Program-made: the position numbers and the translations under genes
Notes under the pieces: model-generated
Database searches by the model: none
Told to the model about the DNA's origin: nothing
What the model saw: only the letters and a program-made list of their open reading frames with translations
In this document: positions 44,841-58,030 of the stretch, piece after piece
How the letters are laid out: every line of letters starts with the position of its first letter
Position numbering within the stretch: the stretch's first letter is position 1
Assembly (NCBI GenBank): GCA_037974665.1
Contig: CM075770.1
Coordinates: 20,785,501 to 20,849,500 of the forward strand
From: Ehretia macrophylla
Taxonomy: Eukaryota; Streptophyta; Magnoliopsida; Boraginales; Ehretiaceae
Length of the DNA stretch: 64,000 nucleotides
Direction: 5' to 3'

Positions 44841-46969
44841 TTGATATTTTCTTGATTTTGTTCAGAGAAAACCTACAAAAAAAAGAAGGATCAAACAACA
44901 TTACACTTGTACATTTAATACATCTCCACTTCTTCTGTACATACCATAACTATCTCTGTGTGTTTTTGTGTGTGTATATGTGTGTGAGATTGTGAAAAAA
45001 CTATTGGTTTTGGTTTGGGAGTACTACGTTCTTTATGTGTGTAACATAAAAGAGGTGCGATTTTTCCATGCAATTATAATCTTGAAATGCCAAAGGGAGC
45101 ATACTGGTCCATGTATTTCGCCTTGCGAGGGTGGATTTATTTGCCCAAAAAAGAAACGGGGAAAACAAGACTCACTCTCAGTTTAACCGCGTGGAACCAC
45201 GGTAAAAAAAAAAAAAAAAAGAATCATTACTGGAATGAAATGTGGTTTGGTACAGCCAAATATAGGTCTACAGCTACCTGCTAGGCTCACCTGAAACTGA
45301 AATTTTTCTATGATTACCAGAATTTACCCATTTTGGTAGTCTAATTTGAGAGCCAAATAAGTTTTGATGGCATAAATACTCGTAACAAGTCTGTATCTAG
45401 TACGTATACTTCACACACCATGTGATGGTTTGGAGGCCTCGCCTCTTCAAAGATGGTGTAAAATAAAGTAACATGGCACTGTCGTCTGTTAATAAGGCAG
45501 GAGGGTAAGTAAATCTCAGTGACATGAAATTTCATGAGGGTGTGTTTTTCTATTTTGGATGTGGGTCTTAGTGGTTCATAGTTTAGAATTAACTTTTTGT
45601 TGCCTCTAAGATGAAAGCAGCTCCTGGTAGGGAATGAATATGTGACAAAGATAGAGACATTTCAGACAGAAGCCAAGTTTGTGAAACATTTTCCTCCAAT
45701 GGAATGTCGTAAACTAATTCACCTTTCATGCCTTGTGCCATTTTAAGCTTTTGAAAACTGTTTCATCCCTTGTCTTTGCCAAACAGAGGGTCCATCTTCC
45801 ACGTTCAATTGTCAATGAATATTAACATCTAGCTATATACCTTAGCAAGATATTCATCATCTTCTTTTTTTTTTTTTTTTTCTTTTTGTCTGAAGGAAAG
45901 CATAATTAATCTCTAAGCAGAGAACCGGAAGAGATAGTCCTAGAGGCTATTCAACAACCGTTCGAGGAGATAATTCACTCATAATTTCTCACTGAGAAAC
46001 TTTTCAGATTCACATCAGGCCTTAGGGTGTCAAAACTCAAAACTCGAGACGCATAATCTCGCTCAGAAAATACATGATCCAAATTAACTCGATATAAAAT
46101 TTATTGGGGCGTACTCTTAAAAAATTAACTTTTTAACTAATTTTCATGCACTTGGTCAAAAGGATTGCTTCATGACCATGTATGGCATTTAATGGAGAAT
46201 GTGAAATGCGATTTCAAACTCTAACCAAGGAATCTTCCACCATTTTCAATTCTGAAGTATACTGGCATTCATATTCATTTAATATTTAAATATATACAAC
46301 TAAACACATAGAATTCTGTGAATTTTTTCAAAATATACTAACTGGTATCACATAGAAATCATCAAGAATCAAGATCCAGCATTAAGTATAAATGCTAATC
46401 TTGCTTATTTCTAACCCCAAGCAAAGATCCTATATTTACTGCTTAATATAGTACCATATCAGAGCCGGTTTAATTGTTTGGGTGAACCATGAGATCAGCA
46501 ACGTACGAGTAACAAATTCCAATGACAGTATGGAGATTCCACATGGGGTGTTACCCCATGTTAAATACTGCAAATCAATAAACATATGACAACAAAAACA
46601 ATTTACATTAACCTAATCTGATGTAGGATATTGACAAAAAAAAAATAAATAAATCTGATGTAGGATTATATTATATGTTTAAAAATATTAGATTTCATCA
46701 CATTCTAACGTGTATGCCGACAGCGATATCTGGCCTTTTGACCATGCGAGATCATCGGTGTCCTCTCTATCAAGGAATAAATATCTAGTGACTCAGTTAT
46801 TTCAGACCCACGAGACTGGTCTTAAAGCCGAAAGCAAAGCTGGTTTGGCTGCAGTTCCGGAGCCAAAAAGTTGTAAGCAAGGAAAAATAAATAAATAAAG
46901 TTGTAATCCAGAAGGTGATCAGCTTCTCAAATGTTATCATGGGACTTGAAAAAAGGATCGGGAGCTGAT

Positions 46970-47510
46970 CTAAAAGTCTATTTAGCCTAACAATTAAATA
47001 TTTACAAACGCTTTTATAAATTTAGAAGATGAAACTAAAATATTTGATCCACTCATAAAAGCGTTTTCATTAGGAAAACACTTTAAAAAGTCAGACTGCC
47101 CGGTCAGTCAGGCTTTTTTACTCACAATGAATGGTCTCCACATGTATTTGGTCCCAATATTTTGTGTGTAAAAAGTCTGACTGACCGGTCAGTCTGACTT
47201 TTTGAAGAGTTTCCCAAAGCTTAAACATAAAAAACTTAAAAAAGAAGAAGGTGCAAATGAACTTTTCAAAAAAGATTTGCGAAATTATTTTTATATAATG
47301 CGATAAACTGTTTTTCTTTTTCTTCCTTAAATATACTGCTCCACATTTCTGAAAGTCTAATATTGCTCTCAAAATTTTTTAAATCAAATATTTCTCAATA
47401 TAGGCCAAACAGTCAACGTTTCAACAATTCTTCTAACCAAAGCTCTACTGTTAAAAACTTAACAACTCAAAAATTAAAATTTCATAGTTAAGTCAAACAG
47501 AATTTAAGAC
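46970..47510. mobile_element. hAT-like MITE carrying a second, palindromic MITE
   Basis: The ends TCTATTTAGCCTAACAATT and the complement of AGTCAAACAGAAT near 47490-47503 form an imperfect TIR. The right half is collinear with the repeat at 32.3-32.5 kb. The 143-bp palindromic unit at 47073-47215 is absent from the 32-kb copy, so it is probably a later insertion. Confidence 0.45.
47073..47215. repeat. Palindromic MITE / long hairpin
   Basis: Inverted arms of about 50 bp start GGAAAACACTTTAAAAAGTC on the left and end GACTTTTTGAAGAGTTTCCC on the right. Each arm itself holds a near-palindrome, and GACTGACCGGTCAGTC at 47179-47194 is a perfect 16-bp palindrome. A transcript would fold into a nearly perfect hairpin. 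No coding capacity. Confidence 0.75.
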
Positions 47511-49689
47511 ATTTAATCAATAAACTGTCCTTCTCAATCTTGATCAGGCACAAAAAAATTAGAAGTAGATCTAAGATGTTTTATTAGTGAATTAACAGAA
47601 AGACTTGATTAAGAAATTGTCCTCCCTTGAGACAACGAAAGGTTGTTGACATAATTCATCTCTTCCAAAAAAGATTAATTGTTTTTGAGGTGAAAACGGG
47701 AATAAATACAAATTATCATCATCAATGCAAAAGATAATAAAATCAATTATATCCCAACAGGGTTTTTAATTATTATTTTTTTATTTATAAAATATGAACT
47801 TTCCATATCTAATGACAAAATAAAAAAACTTTCCATTATGAGAAAGACGGACGCCCAAATGACTAAGATAGGAAGCGAAACGATGTCCACAAATCAAAGG
47901 TACATGGTGCGCACGATCTCAGTTAATGCAAGTACAAACCGTTCAAAGTTTCCTTTCGATTCGTCTCTTTAGATAAAAGTAAATTGTACATGTGTGTTTG
48001 ACTCCTTTTTCGGCCTTTTGGTTAGATCAACGAATAAACAACATTATTATCAATATGAGGATTTTCCACATAAAATTAATAGTAAATATATATATATATA
48101 TATATAAGAGACATAATATAATGTGTAATAGACGAGTCAATGTGTTATAAAAAATGAAAAGGAAAATCATTTGTAATTTTTTTTATTGTAGTATAATATT
48201 CTACACGGGGCTAAAGGAAAAAGATTTAGACAAAAAATTACAGTAAACAAAACTAAGTTTTATGTCATTAAGTAAATCCGCTATATGAATAAAAATTATT
48301 GCAAAAACTGGACAATTTTTTTTTTATAGAATATAGCATTTGAAAAAGTTGGCATTTGATAATGAGTCCATGTGTGGTACGTAGAACAGCTTTCGGTGGT
48401 AAACATCTATATCAAAGTAAAGATAAACAAGCATCACATCTCACTTTTTCTTACAACTTTTTATCATATCTTAATAATTATGAACAATAAGACTTTTATA
48501 TCAACGTTGGTGTAGAAAATCGCTCCTGATTTCACATGTAGAAATTTTTATCCACTAAAAAAGAAGGAAATTTTTTTTTACTATTTATTAAGAGGAGGTT
48601 TACAAGATAATATTATATCACTTAAAATGTTAATTTTAAAAATCAATCTCCAAATCTCACGTGAGAATCATACTACTATACCAAATGCCTAGTGGCTACA
48701 GAAGGAAATTCTTTCATATATGTTGGTTTTTTATCCTAAATTACTACTACAGTAAAAGTGTATTAAGACAACTAATGTTGTCAAAGTAGCTAGCCTAGCA
48801 AGACTTCTATTGTTAAGCCAAAATGGTCTCTATTTGGGATCATTGCCAACAAATCGATGCCTACTTCAACCTTAGTTCGATTATTGTCTAGTAGCACATT
48901 GAAAAGTTTGTGTATTTGGACGCAAAATTAACCTGTTGCAAACTCCATGGTCGAAAAGAGGCCAAGTGGAAAGGAACTAAGAGTTAAAAGATTTGAAGCT
49001 TGTTTCTCATGTTGAAATCATTATTTAAATTCAAAATCTCTAATATGTCTTACGAATTCTACTTTGCATTTTAGTGATCTTAAATGTCTATCTAAAGCTA
49101 ACAGATGCAATCTTTCTTAGATTATTGACTCTTTTAGTTCTAGAATATCTGAATTCCACTCATGGCACAGACAAAAAACATAGCAAGCATTTACCAAGAT
49201 TTAACTATTTCAGTTATCAGAGAAGCAATGAATCCTCAATAACAACCTTATCACATCACTATTCAAAATCTTGTATCAGTTGATCAGTCTCTCACATTAT
49301 TAGTAAGACATATGTGTGTGCGTTTTATTAAAATATGAGAGACTCGCGTCATTTTAAATTGACCGAAGAATTTCCTAACAGCACATGACTGTCGAACATA
49401 CCTTAGCTAATAGCAGGTCCTCCCACGTATTCATCCAATGAGTCGTGAATACGTCTCTATACCCTTTGATCAATTCTGATCCCTTTCGCAATATGAAAAT
49501 GGACTCTCAAGAGTTGGTTGTAATATTTTTGAGACCTGAGAGAGCAGTAGTGTTGCAACTACAAGGAGAAGAAGCTTTTGATGATCTGATCTTAGTCGTC
49601 GTCGAGGCTTATATATAATAATATTGCATCTTTGTTGTGTGGCATCTTTAGACTATACACATAGGCACAAGCCTCATGTGAACTCTTCA

Positions 49690-49690
49690 C

Positions 49691-49722
<32 letters not shown>
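49690..49722. repeat. (CT)n microsatellite
   Basis: About 30 bp of almost pure CT. On the minus strand it is a GA tract lying about 80 bp upstream of a TATA-like sequence (TATATATAAG, complement of about 49609-49618), an arrangement common in plant promoters. No transcript is proven. Confidence 0.8.
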
Positions 49723-52700
49723 GAGCGGGTGTGCAGCTCCTGTGTCCTTTGAGACATATATTTTAATGAATGATCAGTACATCTTGACTACTGCAAAGCA
49801 TTATCTAATGTATTTTAATGCAATAATTTAATTATATGTCATCAGAGAAAGCAAGAATCACAAATCATACTTTGTCAATATTTTTCAAATAGACGAGAGG
49901 TAAAAAAGAGGTGGTGATGGGAAGGGAAGGCATTTTTTTTATTTTTTTATTTTTTCCAATGTCAGCGAATAAAGGAAAATGTCGCTCGTCGCCCGAGCCT
50001 CTCTCTTTTCCCACACTTTATTGTTTGTTTTCCTTTGGGTCCATGATCGACGCACGTGAGCCTGCGTGGCTAGTCTCTAAATGCTTTCAGATGCTCACTG
50101 GTCCTTGTAGACGATGCTTTATCAAAGGTGTACCAAGACTAGTGTCTCTATCAGTTGAGTTGAAGCAATACTGAAAGTGTTGCAACTCTTTAGTCTACTG
50201 CAATTTCTTATCTGTGTCTCAACTTCCTCCATTCTTTTTTTGAGTTTAAAAAGAGGTTTAGTCTATTAAAACAAATGTAAGAATAACCGGAACTAAACTA
50301 CTTGTGTATCCGACAAAGGAATATTTCATTTCCAACACTGGTAATAATAATCATATTTCTTTTTGAATCCCAAATCACCGGTTAAACACCAATGTGTCGG
50401 TTTATTAATAGGTTATATCATTAACTCAGTCAAACCTGAAGCTCATTTTTCATGTCACTTTTTATTATTTTTACAGTTAAATATAGAGTAGTGTCGTTGC
50501 GATAATTATTCTTGACACATATAGTGTTGACTTTTTAACGTTTATTGTTCCCTCTAAGACATAAACTTATGTAAATGGCTACTTGATTTAAAAGTTTAGG
50601 AAACTTATATTATATTAGTTTGATATCTTCAACTCATTTGTTTACGTACATACAAGATTTTTTTATTTTATTTTTTAGACTATGCACGTAATAAACGAAA
50701 TAAAAGTAAAAAGACTTTAATCTAAAACCAATTTAATAATAGGGCTTTAATACCATAATATTGACTACTTTATATAAATTTAAACAGTTAGATAGTGTGT
50801 ATATTTAATTAGTTAATATCCTCAACCAGTTTCTATTAGTTAATGTGACAGTCTACTAATACCAATTATTCCGAATTTGCGTGTCAAAAGACTTAGAAAA
50901 TGAGTGCATATCATTTTTCTTTTTCTTTTTCTATTTAAATAAAAGATAGACTCGTTTTATAATAGAATAGAATACATCATTCAAAGCCCAAGGGACTACT
51001 TTAGTGGAGAAACACTTGGGGTTTAGCAAAAGACTTGCTTACGTTCTGCATTCATATAAATCAAGAAATTATTTTTTTTGAGATTAGTCCCGGTAGCCTT
51101 TTTGTTTGGCTATTTAGGATTGTATTTTTTTTATATTTTTTTCTATTCGTGTTTATGATTACAACTTACAAGACCTCTTAATTGAAGAAAAAAATTTCAA
51201 TCAATCCAAATTAAGATCGATCGCTTATATATTGGTGAGATCTATTGAAAAATAGATCAATCAATATTTCATCTATGAATTCATTTGAAAATAGCTTCAG
51301 GATTTAACTATTCGTCTAGGCCATTCCGAACCATCAAGAACTACAAGTTGATGACAATCCTTTGGACAAGTATACATGAAGACCTTGTGTTATTGCTCCT
51401 AAACATCAGACATACTTCATATTTCTAAGTTATCCTATATGCTGGTTGTGGAAAAGAATCAAATCAAATAATTGTCGTACATAATAAGTTAGAAACGTAT
51501 TCAAAATGAAACCAGATCCGTTGATAGCTACGGCATAACTATTCATATTCCGTTTCACTATAAGAACAAAAATTCTAAGGCTAACAAAGTATTTCAAAAA
51601 ACTAATTAATGATATACACATATCAAAATATGTGCTATTGAAATAATAAATTTAAAGTCATTGAGATGCTTATGGGCTGATTAATTAACTGCTTGAGAAT
51701 TATACTAAACAAAGTCTTAGAGCTTAGGCTAACAATTGATTACGGGGGCAGGAAGCATCTTTTGGAATATGCAAAGGAGAATGGATAGCAAGGTTTATTA
51801 TCAACATTGGGGTGATGGAAAACAATAGATATGAATTGATTGCTATGTGGGAGAGACTATCAATCGGACGAAATAAGTGTTGAGTAACTCAAAGTGTTAA
51901 ACTGACTCTCAACTCATTATAAACTTGTTGAGGAGTGACACTTCAAGAACGAGCCCCTTCAAATCATTAATTGAAGAGTGCGAGTGTTCTTACTCCATCT
52001 TAGGTTTCATTTGACTCATGTCTAATTGATATGTTGATTGGTTCACAAACCATGGGTTGACCTATTCTTTGGGGTGTAATAACATTGGTCATCTCCCGTT
52101 ACCCCTACTTGTACTCATAGAGAAGGAGAAAAGCTGAAAAAGAATGAAACATCTCGTAGATTGATTTATTTGTAATTCTGACTTGACCTCATTTGTATTT
52201 AAAAAAGAAAAAAGAAAAAAAGAGAGAAGCTAATATCACGGGCCGCTGCCACCCCAACACGTCACTAGGATAGCAAGACATCTCAAGCCCAATGGTTTGC
52301 TCTCACGCTGTTTGTGTCTTCAGGTTGGAGAATGGACTTGGATAGTTGGACTGATAGATCGAAATAGTTCCGGATAAGTTGTTGGGCTAATTCACTAAAG
52401 AAGGCCCATGAAAACCAAGAACATGAGAAATATCTATAAATACATAGCTTTCAGTTGACAACCCTGGCAACATGGTACAAACCTAAAATTTGTGGCATTA
52501 GCCGTCATCAACCTCATCTTCTTCTTGGTCATGGTATAATTTTCTTTTTTTTTTTGGGTTATTTGTTTATTGGGGGCAAAGATGAACGGTGCTTTTTGTA
52601 TTTTCTGACACCTCTTGTATGAGAAGAGCCTCCAAGCTCTTCGTTGAGCACATAAAGCAAAACTCTGAGCCCTTTTTTTTTTTGTCATATGTTCTTCAAT

Positions 52701-55012
52701 CGTTTTTATTTTTTATTTTTTATTTTTTGAGGTTTTTTTAAAATGTGTGTGGCTGTGTGGAATCGAGCAGAAATTCAGGCAGCCCCCTTCTCTAAAAGAA
52801 AGATGGGAAGGGAGGTGTTAATCTGCTCGTAGATTAAAACTGCTTTTGATCTTCAGACTTGCTGAGATTTTATCATCTTTGAAGCTGGTCTAGTAGTCCT
52901 AAGCACATTCTTCTCCTCTATTTATTGGAAAAATCTTCAATCAGTTTGGATTGATGTCAATAGTTAGTGAGATTTATATGTGAGAGACTCATTAATTAAT
53001 TTGAATTGGTAGAAATTCTTTTTCTATTGCATTGCTATGTTTTTTTTTTACAATGATGGGAGAAATTGTTATTTGAACCGAAATTTTTTGATAATAATAT
53101 ATTGACCATACAATCCAATTCTTGGACGTTATTGCTACGGTTTTTACTCAACAACGTCTTGGAAACAGAAGATGACGTGGTCCATGATAGTTCATTCCTC
53201 TTGCTACATTTCTTTAAGTTTATAGTTTGACCTAAAAGCGAGATTAATGTTAAATAATTATCTGTCTTGAATTTACTGAACGACAAAAAAAAAATGAATT
53301 TACGAATTACAATAGTAATTTGAGTTTACTATTTAAGAAAATCAGAGTGTTAGATACTCTTCATATGTAAATAATGCAACCCCGTAACTAAATCAGTAAG
53401 TTGAGCTGGTTGATTATATATATATTGACTGTTTAATTAATCCCCAACCAAACCTAGTGATTGACATAAAAATTAAAATAAAAAAACCAAACCTATTGCC
53501 CTTATATTTTTCGTTAAGAGCATTTGGATGGGTAATATTTTTTATATTCTAACATTTAAAAGAATAAGTGAAAGTTAAATTTTAGTGACATGAATTGCTG
53601 AAAATCTTAGGAGAGGTATATGAACAATTGTCTTCCACTAAATAATATGGCAAAGGATATTGTTACAAGTATATCTCGTATTGAATATCTTGAAGATAAT
53701 TGACACGGTTAGGTCAGCAAGATCATTCAAATGAAGATATAAAATTTCGACGTTGTTACAAAATGATTAACTAAATGAAGAAGAAAATTTTTTTTATGAG
53801 GCATGTGGTAAATCTGTCACAGTTACATGTCAAGTTGTTAATCTACGAAATTAATTTACGTTAGTTTGTATCGTGCAGACATGTCATGTCAGAATATCAG
53901 AAGTTTCTCTTTTTACTAATTTAGCATTACAGAGTTTTAAGTAAATTACTATGATACCGTCACTTATGATAATTGATTGACATTTGTCAATTAATTGAAA
54001 TACTTTTTGTTTATGTAGTTGTGATAAATTTACCACATTTCTCATGGAAGACGAACCCAATGAAGAAATGAAAGGGGGTTGTATTGATACCAGAGGCAAA
54101 GGGACTTTACATTCCATAGCTCTCATATTTTGCCTGACAAATTTCAGTTGAATCTAAAGGATGATTACTTTTGTAAAACATTGAGGATTGTTTATGCTGA
54201 CTGTTTGCATAAATTGTACATTGATGGAAACAATGTAAATACTATTGATATTTGCTCTAAAAATTGCCAAAATCTTCAGAGAGACGGGTTGTTGAAAATT
54301 GCTATATTTTAGGGGAGAAAAAGCAAAGTTAATAGAACTTAAAAAAAAAAAAATCTAATGTGTTGAAAAAAGTATTTAAAAGTAAATCACTTATCTTATG
54401 TATGCATTTGAGTATTTTATATATCCAATTAAATTACATTCAAGTCAAAGTTTTGAACTTTAATTGCTAATGAAATTGTCAAAAGGTTATGAGGCCGCTT
54501 GTACTTGAAAGCTGCCTATTTTTCAAATTTTGTTAAAGTTAATGAACTACTCTTAGGTTTGAAGATTATTTACCTTAATTATTGAAGTTATGTTGAGATG
54601 TGATCAATATATTTCTTTTGCTCATATTATGTTCTGATCAGTAACATATATATATGGTCAACAAGATTCTTAACAAAAATATATTTTAATTCAACAACCC
54701 AATTATAGGTTTGCACATGTTTAAAATACATTTTTAAATAAGTAAATATTTAGATTAAAGTCGGATATGTAAATGTAATTATCTAAAAATGTGACAAAAA
54801 GAAGCATTTCTCGTCTTTAACAGGCAATAAATTTAATTATTTAAATATTTAGAGTCTCATATGTAAATGATATAAGATTCGGTTGCCTATATGACATTAC
54901 GAAAACCTCAATGGTTCAAGTGATAATTACCCGTTTTAATTTCCTTTCTTAGTTGCTTGCAGTTTCTTTTCTCGAGCGCGCGCGGAAAATAAACAAAAGA
55001 AAAAAAAAATTT

Positions 55013-57395
55013 ATGGATATTGGAGCACGTGCTTTCCCCGTAGCTCACAAGAAGCTCTTAGCAGATATTCAGGTTTGTAATAGTCATATGTTTGTTAATA
55101 CTTCATTAACTTTTTCATCTTCAACTCGCGAGCTGATATATTTTTATTAATCGCATGGTTTGTTGTGTTTCTTTCGAGATAAATGTAATTAGTAGATGTT
55201 TAAAGTTGTCTAATTGTAATTACTATATGTTTAAAGTTGTCTAATTGCGATCTAAATCACTTGTTGTACACTACGTTGATCATCACAAGTAGCGCGGTAG
55301 GTATTTAATCAAGAGTTTCGATATTGCACATTACATGTTTGCTTAATTGTCAAGCCATCAATGATACTAGGATGTTGATTTGGAATTTAAATTCAACTCA
55401 CCAACCCCCAAATTGGGCTCTCTTATTGGCACTGAGTGCTTGCTGATCTTTCCTATTTTTTTTGGAACAAGAGTTCCCTCCTTGGGATACGAAGTTGGTG
55501 GGTTCGAGTTGTGGAAATAGCCAACCTAAAATATTAGGTAAGGCTGCATACATACAGGAGACACAAAGTGTGACCCAAAGTATATGATCCTATATCAGCC
55601 CATGCGCATCACGAGGGCTTCATGTAAAATGCAAATTAAGGCTGTCTCTAGTAGACCAAGAGTGATATGACCCTTTCTCGGCCCTATGCATAGCTGGAGA
55701 TTCATGCACCAGGTAGCCTTTGGAAGGAGAAGTGCGATATTTGAAGTTGATTTGATTGGAAAGACTTGGGTTGGCAATGTAGATGTTTGTTATACCAGTC
55801 TCGTATTGGTTCAGTTGTAGGCAGACAAGGGAGCACAAGAAGCGATTATGATAAGTGGTATCAGGGGTTTCCGGTTATCTTATAGTTTAAAATTTGTGTA
55901 ATCTTGAGCCTTTTCTTGGATGTGGAGGGGATGTTATTGTCATAATTTGATGAATTGAAATGATATCTCGCTTTGCACAGAGAAAAGAATTGACCATATT
56001 TTTCTCCAGTTTTGGATGAAGGTCATCAAGAGTCCCCCATCTTGGGGAAAATCATTAGTTTTGGTCTAGGATTGATGAAATTGAAGCATCCAACTGAAAT
56101 CAGAGGAAATTCCCGTGTTCTCATGCTGCAAATTGACGCAGCCATGACTGGTACAAAGTGAAGACATAGACATATAATGCATGGTAGCTTAATTGAACTA
56201 TTGTCCTTAGATATGGTATCAATCTGTTTCGAATCATTGGCTTGAGTATTTTGACCCATTTCATATCAGGGTTATAACTAATGGATAAAAATGTATTTGG
56301 CCATATTTTTCAGGCAAATTTATTTTCGGTATGTACTTCTATATGAAGGTGTGAAAATAAATCAGTTTCTTTTGCAAAAATAACTTTTTTGTATGTTTTA
56401 CATACCATTTTCTTGGCCATTCTCTATGGCTCCTGTTTATTTGATATATCAAATTACCATGTTAGTGCATCAAATTCGTCTAACATCGCTTTGCTTCATT
56501 TCAGGGGAATAAGACAGATATTATCATGTGTAGCTATGATGATCATTTTTTTGTAAGATTCTCAACTCTCCTCCGTTTTTATTTTTTAGTGTATGAGGCG
56601 TGGTTTGATTCACTAGATTTCCTATATTTAAAATTATTTTCAGGTTGTCGCAAGTCAAATAGGAAGTATGGGGACAATACTGAATGCCAGGTTTGCATAC
56701 TACTACTTGAAACTTGTTCTTCTTCTTTTGGAAGCTTGTTTGTTGCAGTTTTTTGATGAGATGAGGATGCACTTGTGAGGAGATCAGGGCAATGACCATG
56801 AAAAATCTGTCCTTTTAAGTTAGTGACGTATGTTAAACGTTGGCAGGAAGGAGGAAGGGGTGTCGATTCATCCAACCTTCAACGTCTCTGTAATATTTGG
56901 TAAACGAGATGAGGTAAGTTGAACTGTATACAATCCATCATTTTATGTCTTTTTTTTCTGTATAATTTTGATGAATGAGATAATGTACATGCAGCCAATG
57001 CTTGTTGCCTGTGCTCGGCAGCTTATTGAACACATAAGGTATCTCCACACTGCATTTTGATAAGCAAGCATTTTCTGTATCACATCGATCAAATTCTAAC
57101 TTTGTGAATGTATTCGTATATACCTGCAGTAGCTCTGGATCATCCAGATCATTGGTTCTCTCTCTCGGTCTTAAGGACCACTCGCTGGTAAAAATGCTAG
57201 ATTCATTACTATTCGTACAAACAAAATATTAGCAACAATAATGAATGAAAAAAACGCTTACAGAGGAAGCGTGGGTATCCATTCCATTAGGCATTGCCAC
57301 TCTTTCCTACTCTTATCAGTAATACATTTGTTTCATTCATGCAGGGCACACTGAAAGGCATTGTTTCGACAGTCATTGAGAACCGCCTGTGGTGA
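55013..57395 (+). CDS. Proteasome assembly chaperone 3 homologue (PAC3/PSMG3-like)
   Basis: Seven exons join in frame to 124 aa: 55013-55072, 56505-56552, 56644-56690, 56847-56913, 56995-57038, 57130-57187 and 57345-57395, all with GT-AG introns. The protein has YDDHFFVVASQIGSMGTIL, FGKRDEPMLVACARQLIEHI and LGLKDHSLGTLKGIV, and ends ENRLW. Size, motif order and the terminal Trp match the PAC3/PSMG3 family (about 122 aa in human). PAC3 pairs with PAC4 and guides assembly of the 20S alpha ring in the cytosol. Intron 1 is 1.4 kb and holds only spurious ORFs. No ORF finder would see this gene whole, since each exon is 44-67 nt. It converges on the kinase pseudogene downstream. Confidence 0.9.
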
Positions 57396-58030
57396 CCTGA
57401 TGGCACCACCAATTATGCAGTCCTAGAGCCGCTGCCTTGATTCTTGCTGTGACACTGCTCGCGAATGCCGCTCGCAAACATTGTACTCAAAGATAGAACG
57501 AGTTTCAGGAAAAATTGGAGGGGCATTGATACAAACTCACTTGTGTAATATCTCTATTTTTGTGAAGAAACACTAGTCAGAACAATTGCTTCTTCAGGTC
57601 AACTCAAACAGAATTGACAACCTTGAAACTTAATTGCAGACACAGGAAAAGAGAATTGTCCTTTTCTTCTAATTGTGCAATTGCTTTGCTTGCTTCAGTT
57701 TGATATGGATCTGACAAGCTACAAATTCATCAAATACAAATTTAAGCTTATACGATTTGATTATCTGCACGTGGAGCTAACAGATAACAAGAAACCCCTT
57801 ATCAAAAATGACTAGCATTGTCAGACCCATATAATTGATCCACTGTATAAGAATGATAATATTCAATCATTAAATTGCAACAAAGAACAGAGATTGTATT
57901 ACTAGAGGAATAGCATCTTAAAATTTGAGAGCTTTCTTTATATTCACATATATGGTACACAAAAAATACATTGTGCCAGCCCTAAGACAAGTATCTTGCA
58001 GATCGAACCACCCACCGGCGGGCTGGTGCG
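57396..58030. other. Convergent 3' flanks
   Basis: 3' UTR of the PAC3 gene and spacer before the minus-strand kinase. Nothing else recognised. Confidence 0.5.

Larger units (their letters stand above)
44841..55012. other. Ten-kilobase gene-poor intergenic region
   Basis: No convincing protein gene in more than 10 kb. ORFs are all below 90 codons, AT-rich and without recognisable motifs. The region includes MITEs near 47 kb, a (TA)n tract at 48086-48106, a (CT)n tract at 49690-49722 and a possible minus-strand promoter near 49.6 kb. A small hairpin ATGGGGTGTTACCCCAT lies near 46543-46559. Confidence 0.5.

Noticed and set aside
49425-49454. microRNA precursor on the minus strand
   Set aside because: The perfect stem is only 9 bp and no known plant miRNA sequence is present.
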